Below, piece by piece: positions 22,748 to 32,465 of a stretch of DNA of 64,000 nucleotides. The position numbers and the translations under genes were made by a program. Below the pieces are notes generated by a model. That model did not search any database. It was not told the DNA's origin and saw only the letters and a list, made by a program, of their open reading frames with translations. Position 1 is the stretch's first letter; each line of letters opens with the position of its first letter. The stretch lies in the NCBI GenBank assembly GCA_043228905.1, contig JBHGNT010000014.1, forward strand, positions 19,592,001 to 19,656,000. The letters are read 5' to 3'. This DNA is from Azolla caroliniana. Its lineage: Eukaryota; Polypodiophyta.

Positions 22748-23473
22748 GACGAGAACTACAAGCTCCCTATACGCAACGGTCGGCCACAACCGAGCTTAGA
22801 ATCATACACAGAAAAACGGTGAAAGAATGCACGACACGAAGAAGAGAAGAGTACACAGGATGTTTACGTGGAAAACCCAAACTAAGGGAAAAACCACGGC
22901 AGCCCACAGGCTGCAAGCTATCACTATGTTAGAATGTACAACAGTGAGTTCACGGAGGCAACAACCTCGTGCTCACGATCTTTGCCACAGGCGGCGGTTA
23001 CAACTGAGGCAACGACCTCTTCCTCTCTCTCACTCTCTCTATACACAGTTACACGCTCTGATCTCGCATAGACAAGAATAACAACCACCTCAAAAGTTTG
23101 CCCTAAGTCATATTTATACTAATATGACTTTTCAGCTATTTACAAATATAGCCACGATGGACTCTCAGAAACATATTTACGAATATGTCTCTTCATCCCT
23201 AGAGCGCTCGGCCTGCATCATCCGGATCTTGCCGGGCACTCGTCATTCGGTTCTCACCGGGTCTGCACCATCCAGCTCTCCGTAGCCGGGTACTCCTCAT
23301 CCGGTTCTCACCGGGTTTGCACCATCCAGCTCTCTGAAGCCGGGTACTTCTCATCCGGTTTCTACCGGGTACGCACCATCTGGCTCTCCGTAGCCGGGTA
23401 CTCCTCATCCGGTTTCGCTTTCCATCCGGACTGTTCTTCTCCCTTTCCATCCGGAGGGACCTGTCTCCCAACA
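22748..23473 (-). repeat. Copia K 5' LTR with minisatellite
   Basis: 726 bp, TGTTGGGAGACAGGTCCCTCC on the minus strand to GTTCTCGTCA. U3 contains about four tandem units near 55 bp built on CCGGATGAGGAGTACCCGGC (23215-23420). A TATAAATATGACTTAGGGCAAAC promoter-like core is shared with copia A LTRs. Confidence 0.85.
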
Positions 23474-24827
23474 GAGCCCACGTGAGATTGGAGAGATAGA
23501 AGGTGGCGGCAGTAAAGTGGACGATCGAAACGACGACGAGGAAGGTCATAGCGGACGGAGGAGAGACCGGAGACTACGGCGGTTGCACCCGAGTGTGGAC
23601 ATAAGTCCGGAGAGATGGGCGGTGGCCGTGAGGATGCGAGGCCCGGAACAGGCATACCCAAAGGTACCGAAGGAGAGGCCGGGAGTGGCAACAAGGAGAG
23701 AGTCGGGAACCGACCCGAGCGGAAGACGAACCGGTCGGTAATCAGACACAACCGGAAGACGACGCGGAAGAAGATTGGAGCAAGGGCCGGTCAACCGGGC
23801 CCGAATGGAAGAAGAGCCGGCAAGGCAGGAATTGTTTTGCCGAACCCTTACTGGCCGGTTACGATCACGGAAGGGAGCTGACCAAACCGGAACATGATCA
23901 ATCGGGATCAAACCGGGCAAGGACCAAACCGGCATGATTGGAGATCGGGGAAGACGAGTCGCAACACATGGTGGGAGCCGGTGACCGCGAGAAGGAGACC
24001 AAGCGGACATGATGACTAGGGTTCCGGAGAAGACCGGAAACGAGCGAAACCCTGCCCACTTATTCTAGAGACTTTGGCGGTTGCGGATCAACATAAGATT
24101 GGAGAGACGGCGGGTGGCAGTGAGGAGTCGGAGACCGGAACGGACGAGGCTACTGGAACGGGTACCCGATACGTGAAGATGGACGAGCACGGCCAAGAGG
24201 GCCAAACGGAGACGGAAGAGTGTACGGCAACGAAGGACGAAGAGACCGACGCGGAGGTCGGGTCTACGGTGGATGAGGCGTGTAATACGAAGTATGCATT
24301 ATGGCGTAAAACGGAGCATGCTCTACAGCCGCTCGAGGGCCAAGAAAACGAGCATGTATTTGGAAGAGCCACAACGAGTGACCGGTGATAGCGGTCCGGT
24401 CGAGCCTTTGAGAGGCAAAAGCGCGGCGAGATGCCGGGATCGGCAGATGGGCGGCGAGAGCGAAGGATGGTGCGCGGAGAACAACGGGGTACACACCGGG
24501 AAGAGAAAACGCGGCGGCTTCCCGGAGGGCATGCAAGGCCAATCGGGCCAAGAGAGTGCAAGTCGAGGCGAGCCGGTAACGAGAGCCTCGAGGGACACTG
24601 ACACGGAGGTCGGGATGACGGTACGCTCTATGGCAACAGAGCACGACGGGCAAAGGAGAATCAAGGAACACAGAATGGGGTCGCCTAAGGGCCAAAGAAT
24701 GAGTGCATATTCGGGGGACAACATCGGCGCACGGGAAGAGCCTACGGAAGGCAAGCGCGGAGCAGGAAGAGTAGACACACCGACATGTTCGGCATGCCGA
24801 GACGATAAAACCAAAGGAGCAGCACGC
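23474..24827 (+). pseudogene. G2 gag-tail region
   Basis: Plus-strand sequence collinear with the tail of G4 (62900-63540). Two open pieces (23615-23881 and 24074-24388) share elements such as EDARPGTGIPKG, GQPGPNGRRAGKAG, TEEC, KDEETDAEVGSTVDEA with G4. Two copies of a recurring block coding AVAPECGHKSGEMGGG or AVADQHKIGETAGG are visible near 23580 and 24080. Charged, low-complexity and without enzymatic motifs. Stops and frame changes break it. The antisense frames here are incidental. Confidence 0.6.
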
Positions 24828-25428
24828 TGTTGAGGTTTTCCTCGCGAATGCGTGGAATGAGGCGGGACCTCAGGGGTCCTGTACCGAAGAGCAAGAGAGA
24901 AAGGACACAGGGACACAACCCTTCGACACAAAGACACGAGTGGGACAGCGACACAGAGAGACACGAATGTATGTATGTATTAACAAGGACAACAACAAGA
25001 ACACGGAATCAACAAAACACGAAGTCGGTTACAACCGAACAGGCCGGCGAACAGATGCCGATACCTGTTCGTAAACGCATAGAAAGGAAGGAGTAGGTTG
25101 GAGGTGCTGCCGGAAGCACTCGGGCATTCCTCAGAGCAGCGCGAGCCTCCCGAAACCTGCACAGAAGGAAGCTATGGAGCCTGCGAACCCGAGAGAGAGA
25201 GAGAGAAGCCTTCGCACCCAATCCGACAACACTTCGTCCTCGACTCTCCGCGATCCCCCGCCCCTTCTCGTCTCCCTCCCTTTTATAGGCAAGGAAGGAG
25301 CCGTTTCCCCTTTACTTCCTACCCACTAAATCTACCCGCCTAGGATCTTCTATGGACAACATTCGAGAAGAGCCGATTCCTACACTCCTGTGCACCGATT
25401 CCGCTTGTGGACGGTTTTCTTCACGACA
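24828..25428 (-). repeat. G1 3' LTR
   Basis: 601 bp. Minus reading TGTCGTGAAGAAAACCGTCC to CCTCAACA. TATA-like CTATAAAAG at about 25283-25291 on the minus strand. The terminal hairpin CGAGG-AAAA-CCTCA is slightly damaged relative to the 5' LTR. Confidence 0.93.
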
Positions 25429-25465
25429 TCCGCCCCCACCTAACCGCGCATCCACCGGCATGCGC
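25429..25465 (-). other. G1 PPT and upstream hairpin
   Basis: The minus strand reads GCGCAT-GCCGGTGG-ATGCGC (6-bp stem, 8-nt loop, 25446-25465), then 17 nt including the PPT GGTGGGGGCGGA, then the 3' LTR. The same stem-loop at the same distance occurs in G2 and G5. Confidence 0.8.
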
Positions 25466-25501
25466 CAAATTGAGTTGGGACGGAGAAAACCGGTCCAGCC
25501 T

Positions 25502-26818
25502 TCATTCCCCGCCCGTCGGTTCTTCCTCGGTTTCGGATCGTTCGTCGTCGCGGTCCAGGCCAACCGGATCCGACTCGTCGTCGTGACGCTTCTTGAACAC
25601 TTTGATCCGCTTCCCCGCTACCGGTATCGCCATTCTCGTACCGTCGAGTTCCGCCAGATGGTACGTCCCGTTGTCGTTGGCGCTTCGTACCACGTAAGGC
25701 CCGAACCACCTTCTTGCGAACTTCCGTGTCGCTCGGTGCTGGTTGTCAAGGTTGCTGTCGTAGACAAGCACCCAGTCGCCTTCCTCGATCTTCTTCGGTC
25801 GGAGGCGGTGCGTTCGGTCGAACCGGGCTTTGTTCCTCATCCTTGCTTCCCGAAGCTTTTCCGCAGCCTGCTCCACGTCCTCTGGTCTTCGCTCGAGCTG
25901 TCGTATGCGCGCCGCCAACAGTTCCTCCCGGCTCATCTCGTCTCTCCAGTCCACGGTTGCCCATGAGGAGATCCTACGTTCCATCGGCATGATCGGCTTC
26001 TGCCCAAACATCAGCTCTGCCGGCATGAATCCGGTTACCGAACTGTGCGTAGTTCGGTCCGCCCACAACGCGTAAGGCAACAGCCGCGGCCAGTTCCCGA
26101 CTTGACCTCCGCATGCCCGAACTAACGCCTTGACGATTGGTCTGTGTCCGCGCTCCACCTTCCCATTCGCCTTTGGATTGTATGCAGTGGTAAGCGAGAG
26201 CTTGACTCCTAGCCGGTCGAACAGCTCCTCGGCCTCTTCGGCGTCCAACTCCCCGCGATCAGCCACGATCTTCCCGACGCACCCGTACCGGCATATCACG
26301 TCCTCGATCAGGAACCGACACACGGCCGCGGTCGATTTGTTCTGAAGGGCTCGGCCTTCTACCTGGTTCGTCAGATCTTCCCGAGCCAGGACCAGATACC
26401 GCATCTGTCCTACTCCCATCGGCATCGTCACCAGATCTACCATCCATTTGAAGTGGATGGTCGGAGGGTACGTAGGGTGAAGCTCGTCCCGATGTCGGAC
26501 TATGGAGTGCATCTGACAGCTCTCGCAAGTTGTCACGAACCGATGCACGTCCCGGTACAGTCCGGACCACCAGTACTTCCCCTTTATCTTCTCGAACATG
26601 GCCCACGTTCCACGGTGTCCAGCCCAAGGGCTGTCGTGGTAGGCCGTCAGCAGCTCCTCCTGTTCTTCCTTCATCGCCACCACCCGAAGCGGGACGCCGT
26701 TCCTCTTCTTCGGGTGCTTCCATAAGTATCCGTCCCGGAGAAAGAATCGGTATGCTTTCTTCCGGATCCGGTTTGCCTCGTCCCTCGTCCATGACGCATC
26801 CGGCGTCATTGTCCTCAA
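25502..26818 (-). CDS. G1 integrase
   Basis: 438 codons, open. A zinc-binding HHCC domain is seen as YHDSPWAGHRGTW...CESCQMH. The catalytic triad lies in WMVDLVTMP, VADRGEL and GKVERGH, the usual D, D, E spacing of a gypsy integrase. A C-terminal region with EGDWVLVYDSNLD, RWFGPYVV and GTYHLAELDG is the GPF/GPY-type module. The tail is acidic, with no chromodomain. It is in frame with RNase H but separated by one TAG and four codons. Integrase inserts the cDNA; the 4-bp duplications in this family would reflect its staggered cut. Confidence 0.9.
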   Translation of the reverse strand: MRTMTPDASWTRDEANRIRKKAYRFFLRDGYLWKHPKKRNGVPLRVVAMKEEQEELLTAYHDSPWAGHRGTWAMFEKIKGKYWWSGLYRDVHRFVTTCESCQMHSIVRHRDELHPTYPPTIHFKWMVDLVTMPMGVGQMRYLVLAREDLTNQVEGRALQNKSTAAVCRFLIEDVICRYGCVGKIVADRGELDAEEAEELFDRLGVKLSLTTAYNPKANGKVERGHRPIVKALVRACGGQVGNWPRLLPYALWADRTTHSSVTGFMPAELMFGQKPIMPMERRISSWATVDWRDEMSREELLAARIRQLERRPEDVEQAAEKLREARMRNKARFDRTHRLRPKKIEEGDWVLVYDSNLDNQHRATRKFARRWFGPYVVRSANDNGTYHLAELDGTRMAIPVAGKRIKVFKKRHDDESDPVGLDRDDERSETEEEPTGGE

Positions 26819-26830
26819 AAACCCACCGAT

Positions 26831-28060
26831 CTAGAGCCACTCGCCGTCGTACTTGCTCTCGTCGAAGCCGTTAAGTGCCGGAGTGCTCGCCCCATCGGTC
26901 GTCACGTACGCCGCCTCAAAGAAGTCCACGCTGACTCCTTCGTCCTCCGAAACCATGCCGTCCTCGTCATCAAACCTCGCCCTCGAAAGCATGTCGGCCA
27001 TGGCGTTGTCTTTTCCGGAAATGTGTCGTATTTCCGGGTCCAGGGACTTGATGTACGCTATCCACCTGAGCATCGCCAGGTCCGGTGTCACGCATCCGGA
27101 AACCATGCCGAGAATCGGCAGGCAATCCGTCTCGATAACCACTTCTGTCCCGATCAGGTAGTCTTTGTCGGCCTTTACCGCCGAAACGATACCCCAGAGT
27201 TCGCGTTTAACTTGGGCGTACCCTCGCTGTCGTTCACTGAGGACCTTCGCGCCGAATCGGATCGGGAACCGAATGCCGTCCCCGTCTTCTTGGTTGACGA
27301 CCCATCCGATCCCGGTCGGACTCGTATCCACCGTTATGTATACCGGGGTACCCTTCTCGTAGACAGCCTTCCGGAGCACCGGTGCTGCCGCAAGAGCTTC
27401 CTTCAGCTTCCGGACCGACTCCGTGTGCTTGTCTCGCCACTCGAATTTTCGCCCTTTCTTCAGCAACCCGTATAGCGGCTCCACAACGTGGGCGTAATGC
27501 GGGATCCATATGTGGTAGAATGCGCATGCCCCCAAGAACCTCCGAACTTCCGTAACCGAGCTACATTCGGTTTTCATCGCCGAAATGGCTTCTACCTTTG
27601 CCGGAGACGGCTTCCGGCCATATGGTCCACATAGGTGTCCAACCACCAGGATTTCCGATTGCCCGAAGGCCGATTTCTCCCCGGAGAAGGTGAGCCTCGC
27701 ATCCTCTAGCCTTTGTAGCACCTTCTCGCAGTCGCCGATGTGTGTTGCCACGAATCGCCGGTATCCGTCCGGCCCGACTGTCTCGTCCTTCTCTTCCACC
27801 GGGCACCCTTTGATAGGGATGTCGTCTAGAAACGGCATGGTGATGTCCGGGATGCAATCCCTCAGTACCTTGTTCATTGCATTCACCATGTGGGCCACCG
27901 AGTTGGTCCCTCCATGTGGCAGGGTACACATTCGCACTAGGCCGAGGGGAGTTCGCATCGTCGTAATGTCTCTGCTCTCCACGGCTAGCTGGAACTGGTC
28001 GTACCCCGAGTACAGATCACCGACCGAGTAAATCGACCTTCCAGCGAAGGCTTCCGCGAC
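26831..28060 (-). CDS. G1 reverse transcriptase and RNase H, second part
   Basis: After a frameshift near 28050 the minus frame continues RT: RSIYSVGDLYSGYDQFQL, TPLGLVRMCTLPHGGTNSV and the active site MPFLDDIPIKG (F-x-DD in place of the common Y-x-DD). The thumb has FGQSEILVVGHLCG. RNase H follows with VYITVDTSPTGIGW, RELWGIVSAV, ETDCLPILG and KDNAMADMLSR, giving the D, E, D residues. It ends in TAG after YDGEWL. Sequence upstream of 28060 in this frame is not coding. Confidence 0.85.
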   Translation of the reverse strand, partial: VAEAFAGRSIYSVGDLYSGYDQFQLAVESRDITTMRTPLGLVRMCTLPHGGTNSVAHMVNAMNKVLRDCIPDITMPFLDDIPIKGCPVEEKDETVGPDGYRRFVATHIGDCEKVLQRLEDARLTFSGEKSAFGQSEILVVGHLCGPYGRKPSPAKVEAISAMKTECSSVTEVRRFLGACAFYHIWIPHYAHVVEPLYGLLKKGRKFEWRDKHTESVRKLKEALAAAPVLRKAVYEKGTPVYITVDTSPTGIGWVVNQEDGDGIRFPIRFGAKVLSERQRGYAQVKRELWGIVSAVKADKDYLIGTEVVIETDCLPILGMVSGCVTPDLAMLRWIAYIKSLDPEIRHISGKDNAMADMLSRARFDDEDGMVSEDEGVSVDFFEAAYVTTDGASTPALNGFDESKYDGEWL

Positions 28061-28932
28061 TCGTCTATGGTCGGTCCGATTCCTGCGTTCCGAATGGTCA
28101 CTCTGTTGACCGGCTGCAGGTCCTGAATGAAGCGCAATGTTCCGTTTTTCTTTGGTACGGTAAACCATCGGTTCGAGTATGGCACGCTCGACGGTTCGAG
28201 AATACCCATATCGACTTTCTGCCTCAGTACCTCCATCAACTCCGGGATGTGAGCTCTTGGTACCGGAATCGGCTTGAGATTCCACGGCACATGCGGTATC
28301 GTGAATATCACCATCGGCTCCACGATTGTCGGGTCTACGCACCCGATCTCTTCCGGCGAGAATGCGAAGGCTTTCCCATGCCTTCCAAGCATTCTCCGAA
28401 ACCGGTCTTCCTCCGCTGGCAGTAGGAACCCGCCCCCACCGATCTTGAGCTCCCGGAGCGTCCCGTCGGTGAAGGTGTGTCCTATGCAGGCCGGATCTCG
28501 TAAACTGGGGTCCGACGCCACCCCTCTGATTTGAGACTCACTGCCCTCCGGCAAGGGTGCCGCGACTAGCCTTACCTTCCGGTCCACAGTCTTGTACTTC
28601 GTGCTAACTCGGGCCGTCCGATCCGACCCGAGCCCCCGACTGAAGTTCGCGATGACTTCGTACATCTCTTCGGAACATACCGGTATTGTCCAGTCTTCGT
28701 TAAGGTCTTCTCCGGAAACCTTCCTCAGCATCGCCAAGGTGTCCTCGAAGGAGACTGCCTCCACGGCCCCGCTGATTTCCTCGTCCGGGCTGAGAACTCC
28801 GCACGCTCGAAGTCGCACTTCCGCCCTTGTCTTTTCTCGGCCAACGATGCCGACTATCATACACCCTCCGTTGTCGGAGAAGCAAAATCTCCTACCTATC
28901 GTACAGTCGTGGGGTCTTTCCCGAGTGTCCGG
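28045..28932 (-). CDS. G1 RT N-terminal region
   Basis: From about 28932 the frame reads through the spacer after protease (MIVGIVGREKTRAEVRLRAC at 28860) into the RT fingers: PEEIGCVDPTIVEP, IPHVPWNLKPIPVPRAHIPE, PYSNRWFTVPKKNGTLRFIQ and DLQPVNRVTIRNAG. These are the conserved first RT boxes of gypsy elements. The frame is lost near 28050 at the GPTIDE box and the protein continues in another phase. One or two bases were probably gained or lost. Confidence 0.8.
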
Positions 28933-28964
28933 ACTGTCTCGGCCCCACGCCTTGGCAGCCCTCT

Positions 28965-31118
28965 CTAAAAATCCTCCCGGTTCTCGCCACCGAGGGATTC
29001 GCGGTTTCGCTCGTGGTTCGGTCGCACCGTCAGAAATTGGACCGAATGGCGCCCGTCCTGGCTTTTGACCCTCGCGTAGGCCGAACCGTTGTCTAGCACC
29101 TTGGTCTCCATTCTCGCCGCTGTGATGTATGGTTCCCCTAATATGACCGGATGCGAGGACGTCTCCTGTACGAAGAAGTGCTGGTCAATCTCGACGTCGT
29201 CGATCTTTACTCGCACATTCGGGCAGGCCCCATGCAGTTCGTCGGTGGCGCGCGTCACCGCCCGTATCTTCCACCCGTGCCTGGTGTTGATAGGCCACTT
29301 TCCCTTCTTATAGAAGTCCATTGACATCAGGTTTATTTCCGAACCGTGGTCCACCAATGCCACCACCGGCTCCTGAACATCTTCGATCTTCACCGGGGTC
29401 TCCGTGGTTGCTCGGGCCCAGTGCAGCCTTGAATAGTGGCTCTCCGCCCACTCATCTTCCAGCGCCATGTCGTCGATGTGCGTCGTCCGCACCTCCACCG
29501 GTCTTTCCGGTTCCGTCTCCGTCAACAGCCTCTTCCGTTTCACCAGGTCTACAATGGAGTCGTGGAACTCCTTCTTGGCGATCCCTAACACCTCTCGCAA
29601 TGACAGCTCCACTTTGCTGTCGAGGATCCGTTCTTCTAGGACCTTTCGTAGGTCCGTAGTCCTTTCTATCTCCGTCCCCAGTCGGTATCCGCCCTTCCTG
29701 GGGTTATCTTGCGAGCTGGACCCGCCGGCATCGTTCCGTCGTTGCCCGAATAGGGTCTCGTACCGTTGTGAGGGCCCGGCCGCTCCGGCTTTCCCCACTC
29801 GTTTGTCTTCTACCAGAGCCTCGTAGTTCCGGCAGGCGGCATCTATGAAGCCCGTCTTCTCCTCGACCGGATCGCACCACCCGGTTATTTCCCGGACCCA
29901 TCTCTCAGCGCGGTCCGTTTCATCTTTCCTTAGCCGTGCGCTGGCAAGACCTTCCAGCATTGCCGACCAGAATCCGTCTTTGCCCTCTGTTCGGGCCTCG
30001 CTGCCCCTGACCCGAATTCCGGCCGACGCCAAGTAGTGGATGGCCTCTACGTGTCGGGCCGCTGCCTCTTCCATCAGTCTCTTCATACCTCCTCGCCCGT
30101 CATTTCAGTTCAGGGCCCTCCTGGTGTCGCCGGCGTGCACCCGGCCTTCCCACAGGTACACCACCCGGTTCCTCAACGCCTCTGCGAAATCGCCGTAGTC
30201 CTTCCAAATGTGGCCGACCTCGTCGCACCACATGCACCTGTTCCCCGCTGCCGGCCGTTGGTCACGAGCCGGTTCGCCGCCTTCCCTTCGAGTCTGGGCG
30301 ATCTGGAGATCCTTTATCGCCCACGTCAACTCCTCCAGCGCTGCTCCTCCGGACGAGCCATTGACCATGCCGGTCGAAGCCGGACCGGTTTCGAGCCATT
30401 CCCGGGTTTCTTCCCTTCGCACTTGCGGTGCCGGTTCAAGCCTCCTTGCTGTGACAGAGCCCGCACCGGCCGCCCCGTTGTCAGCCCATTCTCGCCGTTT
30501 GTCGAAACGGCCACAGACTCTCTTAACCGCTGCCCAGTTGGTCGTCAGCCCGTCTTCGGTTTCCAGCAAGGAGCCGACTTGATCCCGGTCCCGCTCGTCC
30601 ACCGTCTTGACGAACAGCAGGACCCGGCTCGTATCTAGAATGGTTCGGTCAAGCGTCGAAAGGCGCGCAAAGAGTTCTTCGAACTCCCCGAGGAGTGCCG
30701 ACGCATTTCTTCCCTTGCCGGGGGACTCCACCCATCCCATGAAGTCTCGTTTCGAAAGCCGGAGCGTGTCGTCCAGCCCGTATTTTTCCAGGAGTCGGCC
30801 TTCGAACTCCTCCCAGGTACGGCTCTCCGCCCGCACCTCGAGCACCTCCGCATGGATGCTCGGCATCGCCACTCGAGGAAGCCCGGCAAGACGCCTCTCT
30901 TCCGAAATGTCCCGCATCAGCATTTCTGCCCCGTAGGACGCCAAATACTTCGTGGCATCCTTTCTGCTGAACCGGCCGATCGTACCGACGACCGCCTCAA
31001 TGGCTCTGTTGAGGGCGCCGGAGCCCTCGCGTGCGCTCAGTATCCGATCCACGGCCGAAGCCATGGCCTCTGCAAGATCCGACCCTTTCATCTTCTGCTC
31101 TTCTGCCACCTCTTTCAC
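28965..31118 (-). CDS. G1 gag and protease, one in-frame TGA
   Basis: Gag starts MKEVAEEQKMKGSDLAEAMA (31118). A helical capsid-like core holds AIEAVVGTIGRFSRKD, YLASYGAEMLMRD and GEFEELFARLSTLDRTI, shared with G3, G4, G5 and G6. A zinc knuckle CMWCDEVGHIWKDY has Tyr in place of the last Cys. A TGA at 30105-30107 follows RRALN, and the frame continues as NDGRGGMKRLMEEAAARHVE to a retroviral-type aspartic protease. The active site is VALVDHGSEINLMS, followed by HGWKIRAV and PVILGEPYITAARMETKVL. The frame ends after NREDF at 28965. Role: particle assembly and maturation. Confidence 0.88.
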
Positions 31119-31131
31119 GTCGGGTTCACCA
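31114..31131 (-). other. G1 primer binding site (tRNA-Trp type)
   Basis: TGGTGAACCCGACGTGAA on the minus strand, three bases inside the 5' LTR. Its complement TTCACGTCGGGTTCACCA is, from memory, the 3' end of plant cytosolic tRNA-Trp with CCA. Not checked against a tRNA set here. Confidence 0.8.
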
Positions 31132-31134
31132 AGA

Positions 31135-31765
31135 TGTCGAGGTTTTCCTCGCGGATGCGTGGAATGAGGCGGGACCTCAGGGGTCCTGTACCGAAGAGCA
31201 AGAGAGAAAGGACAAGAGACCCACTACGTGTGAACGTAGATTCACAGGGACACGGCCCTTCGACACAAAGACGCGAGTGGGACAGCGACACAGAGAGACA
31301 CGAATGTATGTATGTATTAACAAGGACAACAACAAGAACACGGAAGCAACAAAACACGAAGTCGGTTACAACCGAACAGGCCGGCGAACAGATGCCGATA
31401 CCTGTTCATAAACGCACTGAAAGGAAGGAGTAGGTTGGAGGTGCTGCCAGAAGCACTCGGGCACTCCTCAGAGCAGCGCGAGCCTCCCGAAACCTGCACA
31501 GAAGGAAGCTATGGAGCCTGCGAACCCGAGAGAGAGAGAGAGAAGCCTTTGCACCCAATCCGACAGCACTTCGTCCTCGACTCTCCGCGATCCCCTGCCC
31601 CTTCTCGTCTCCCTCCCTTTTATAGGCAAGGAAGGAGCCGTTTCCCCTTTACTTCCTACCCACTAAATCTACCCGCCTAGGATCTTCTATGGACAACATT
31701 CGAGAAGAGCCGGTTCCTACGCTCCTGTGCACCGATTCCGCTTGTGGACGGTTTTCTTCACGACA
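31135..31765 (-). repeat. G1 5' LTR
   Basis: 631 bp, starts TGTCGAGGTTTTCCTCG in plus reading, which on the minus strand forms the terminal hairpin CGAGG-AAAA-CCTCG followed by ACA. TATA-like CTATAAAAG at about 31617-31625. About 30 bp longer than the 3' LTR through one indel near 31213-31245. Confidence 0.93.
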
Positions 31766-31769
31766 ACGC

Positions 31770-32428
31770 AAAGGGTGGAAACCGGAGTGCGATTGGACAG
31801 ATCTGGAGCGCATCCGGAGGACATACGAGGCGGACCAAGAGGGTGTACCTCATGGCGAAGCGGCAACATCAGAGGTAGCAGAGGACACCGAAGACGAGAG
31901 CACCGACACGGATGTCGGGGAAGCAATATACCTTTTCAAAAGGGTACGTAGAGCGGAGCGGAGTGCGAGACGTGCGATGTGGCCGCGTAAGGGCCAAGCG
32001 ACGAGCACAAGGATGATCGATGACGAAGTTCGGCGCGTGATAGTGTCGAGCCGAGGAAGTGGCCGAGGCAAGACAAGCGTGGACGAAGAGCACACGGAGC
32101 AATATCCGACAAACAGTAGGGAAGAAAGAGGATTCGGTCCAAGGTCACGCACAGAAAACGAAGGAAGACAAAGAGAGGTGTGCGAAGACTGGGGCTGGCG
32201 GACCGGGCGGAGACAGTGGTTCGGCGAACTCCGTCGAGTATGGTGGATCGGATGGAGCCGACTGTTCGAAAGCATATGACAGATATGACGGACCAGGAGG
32301 CTACGGTGGTCCATGTGGGACGGATGGGCTTGCTCGAAGTGGAAGACGAAGTCGGGGAAAGGTGACAAAGATGCTAAGGACTCGGTTGACCGCCATGGCC
32401 GAAAATATCACCTCTTTCCCCCTTCTTG
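31770..32428 (+). pseudogene. G2 gag-tail region, continued
   Basis: After removal of G1 and one ACGC the sequence continues the G2 tail. The plus frame (31727-32279) is highly charged and includes EVAEDTEDESTDTDVGEA, matching the KDEETDAEVGST block upstream in G2 and in G4. No enzymatic motif is present. It runs to the conserved 3' hairpin at 32429. Confidence 0.55.
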
Positions 32429-32465
32429 GCACATGCCGGTGGATGTGCGGTTTAGTGGGGGTGGA
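32429..32465 (+). other. G2 hairpin and PPT
   Basis: GCACAT-GCCGGTGG-ATGTGC (32429-32448) is a perfect 6-bp stem with 8-nt loop. Then come 17 nt with the PPT AGTGGGGGTGGA and the 3' LTR at 32466. Relative to G1 the third pair is A:T instead of G:C. Confidence 0.8.

Larger units (their letters stand above)
21745..23473 (-). mobile_element. Copia K fragment: 5' LTR and gag
   Basis: The 5' half of a minus-strand copia element of the same family as copia A: LTR 22748-23473, PBS TGGTATCAGAGC at about 22735-22746, then gag and the start of protease. It ends at about 21745 inside protease, fused to the G2 LTR. The remaining pol and 3' LTR are deleted. Confidence 0.85.
24828..31765 (-). mobile_element. 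Gypsy G1, structurally complete Ty3-type element
   Basis: LTRs 24828-25428 and 31135-31765, target duplication ACGC (24824-24827 and 31766-31769). PBS TGGTGAACCCGACGTGAA matches the 3' end of plant tRNA-Trp. PPT GGTGGGGGCGGA lies beside the 3' LTR. Internal order on the minus strand is gag, protease, RT, RNase H, integrase, so it is Ty3/gypsy. Coding sequence has one in-frame TGA in gag, one frameshift in RT and an in-frame TAG before integrase. The right LTR has about 30 bp (ACCCACTACGTGTGAACGTA and neighbours) not in the left. This is the only full enzymatic set in the G family seen here and could mobilise the gag-only relatives. Confidence 0.93.

Noticed and set aside
24273-24833. Plus ORF of 186 codons and overlapping minus ORFs of 143-213 codons
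   Set aside because: Low-complexity, GC-rich G2 tail leaves several frames open. None has a recognisable domain, and the collinear G4 region does not keep the same frames.
25352-25966. Plus ORF of 204 codons
   Set aside because: Antisense to the well-supported G1 integrase and 3' LTR.
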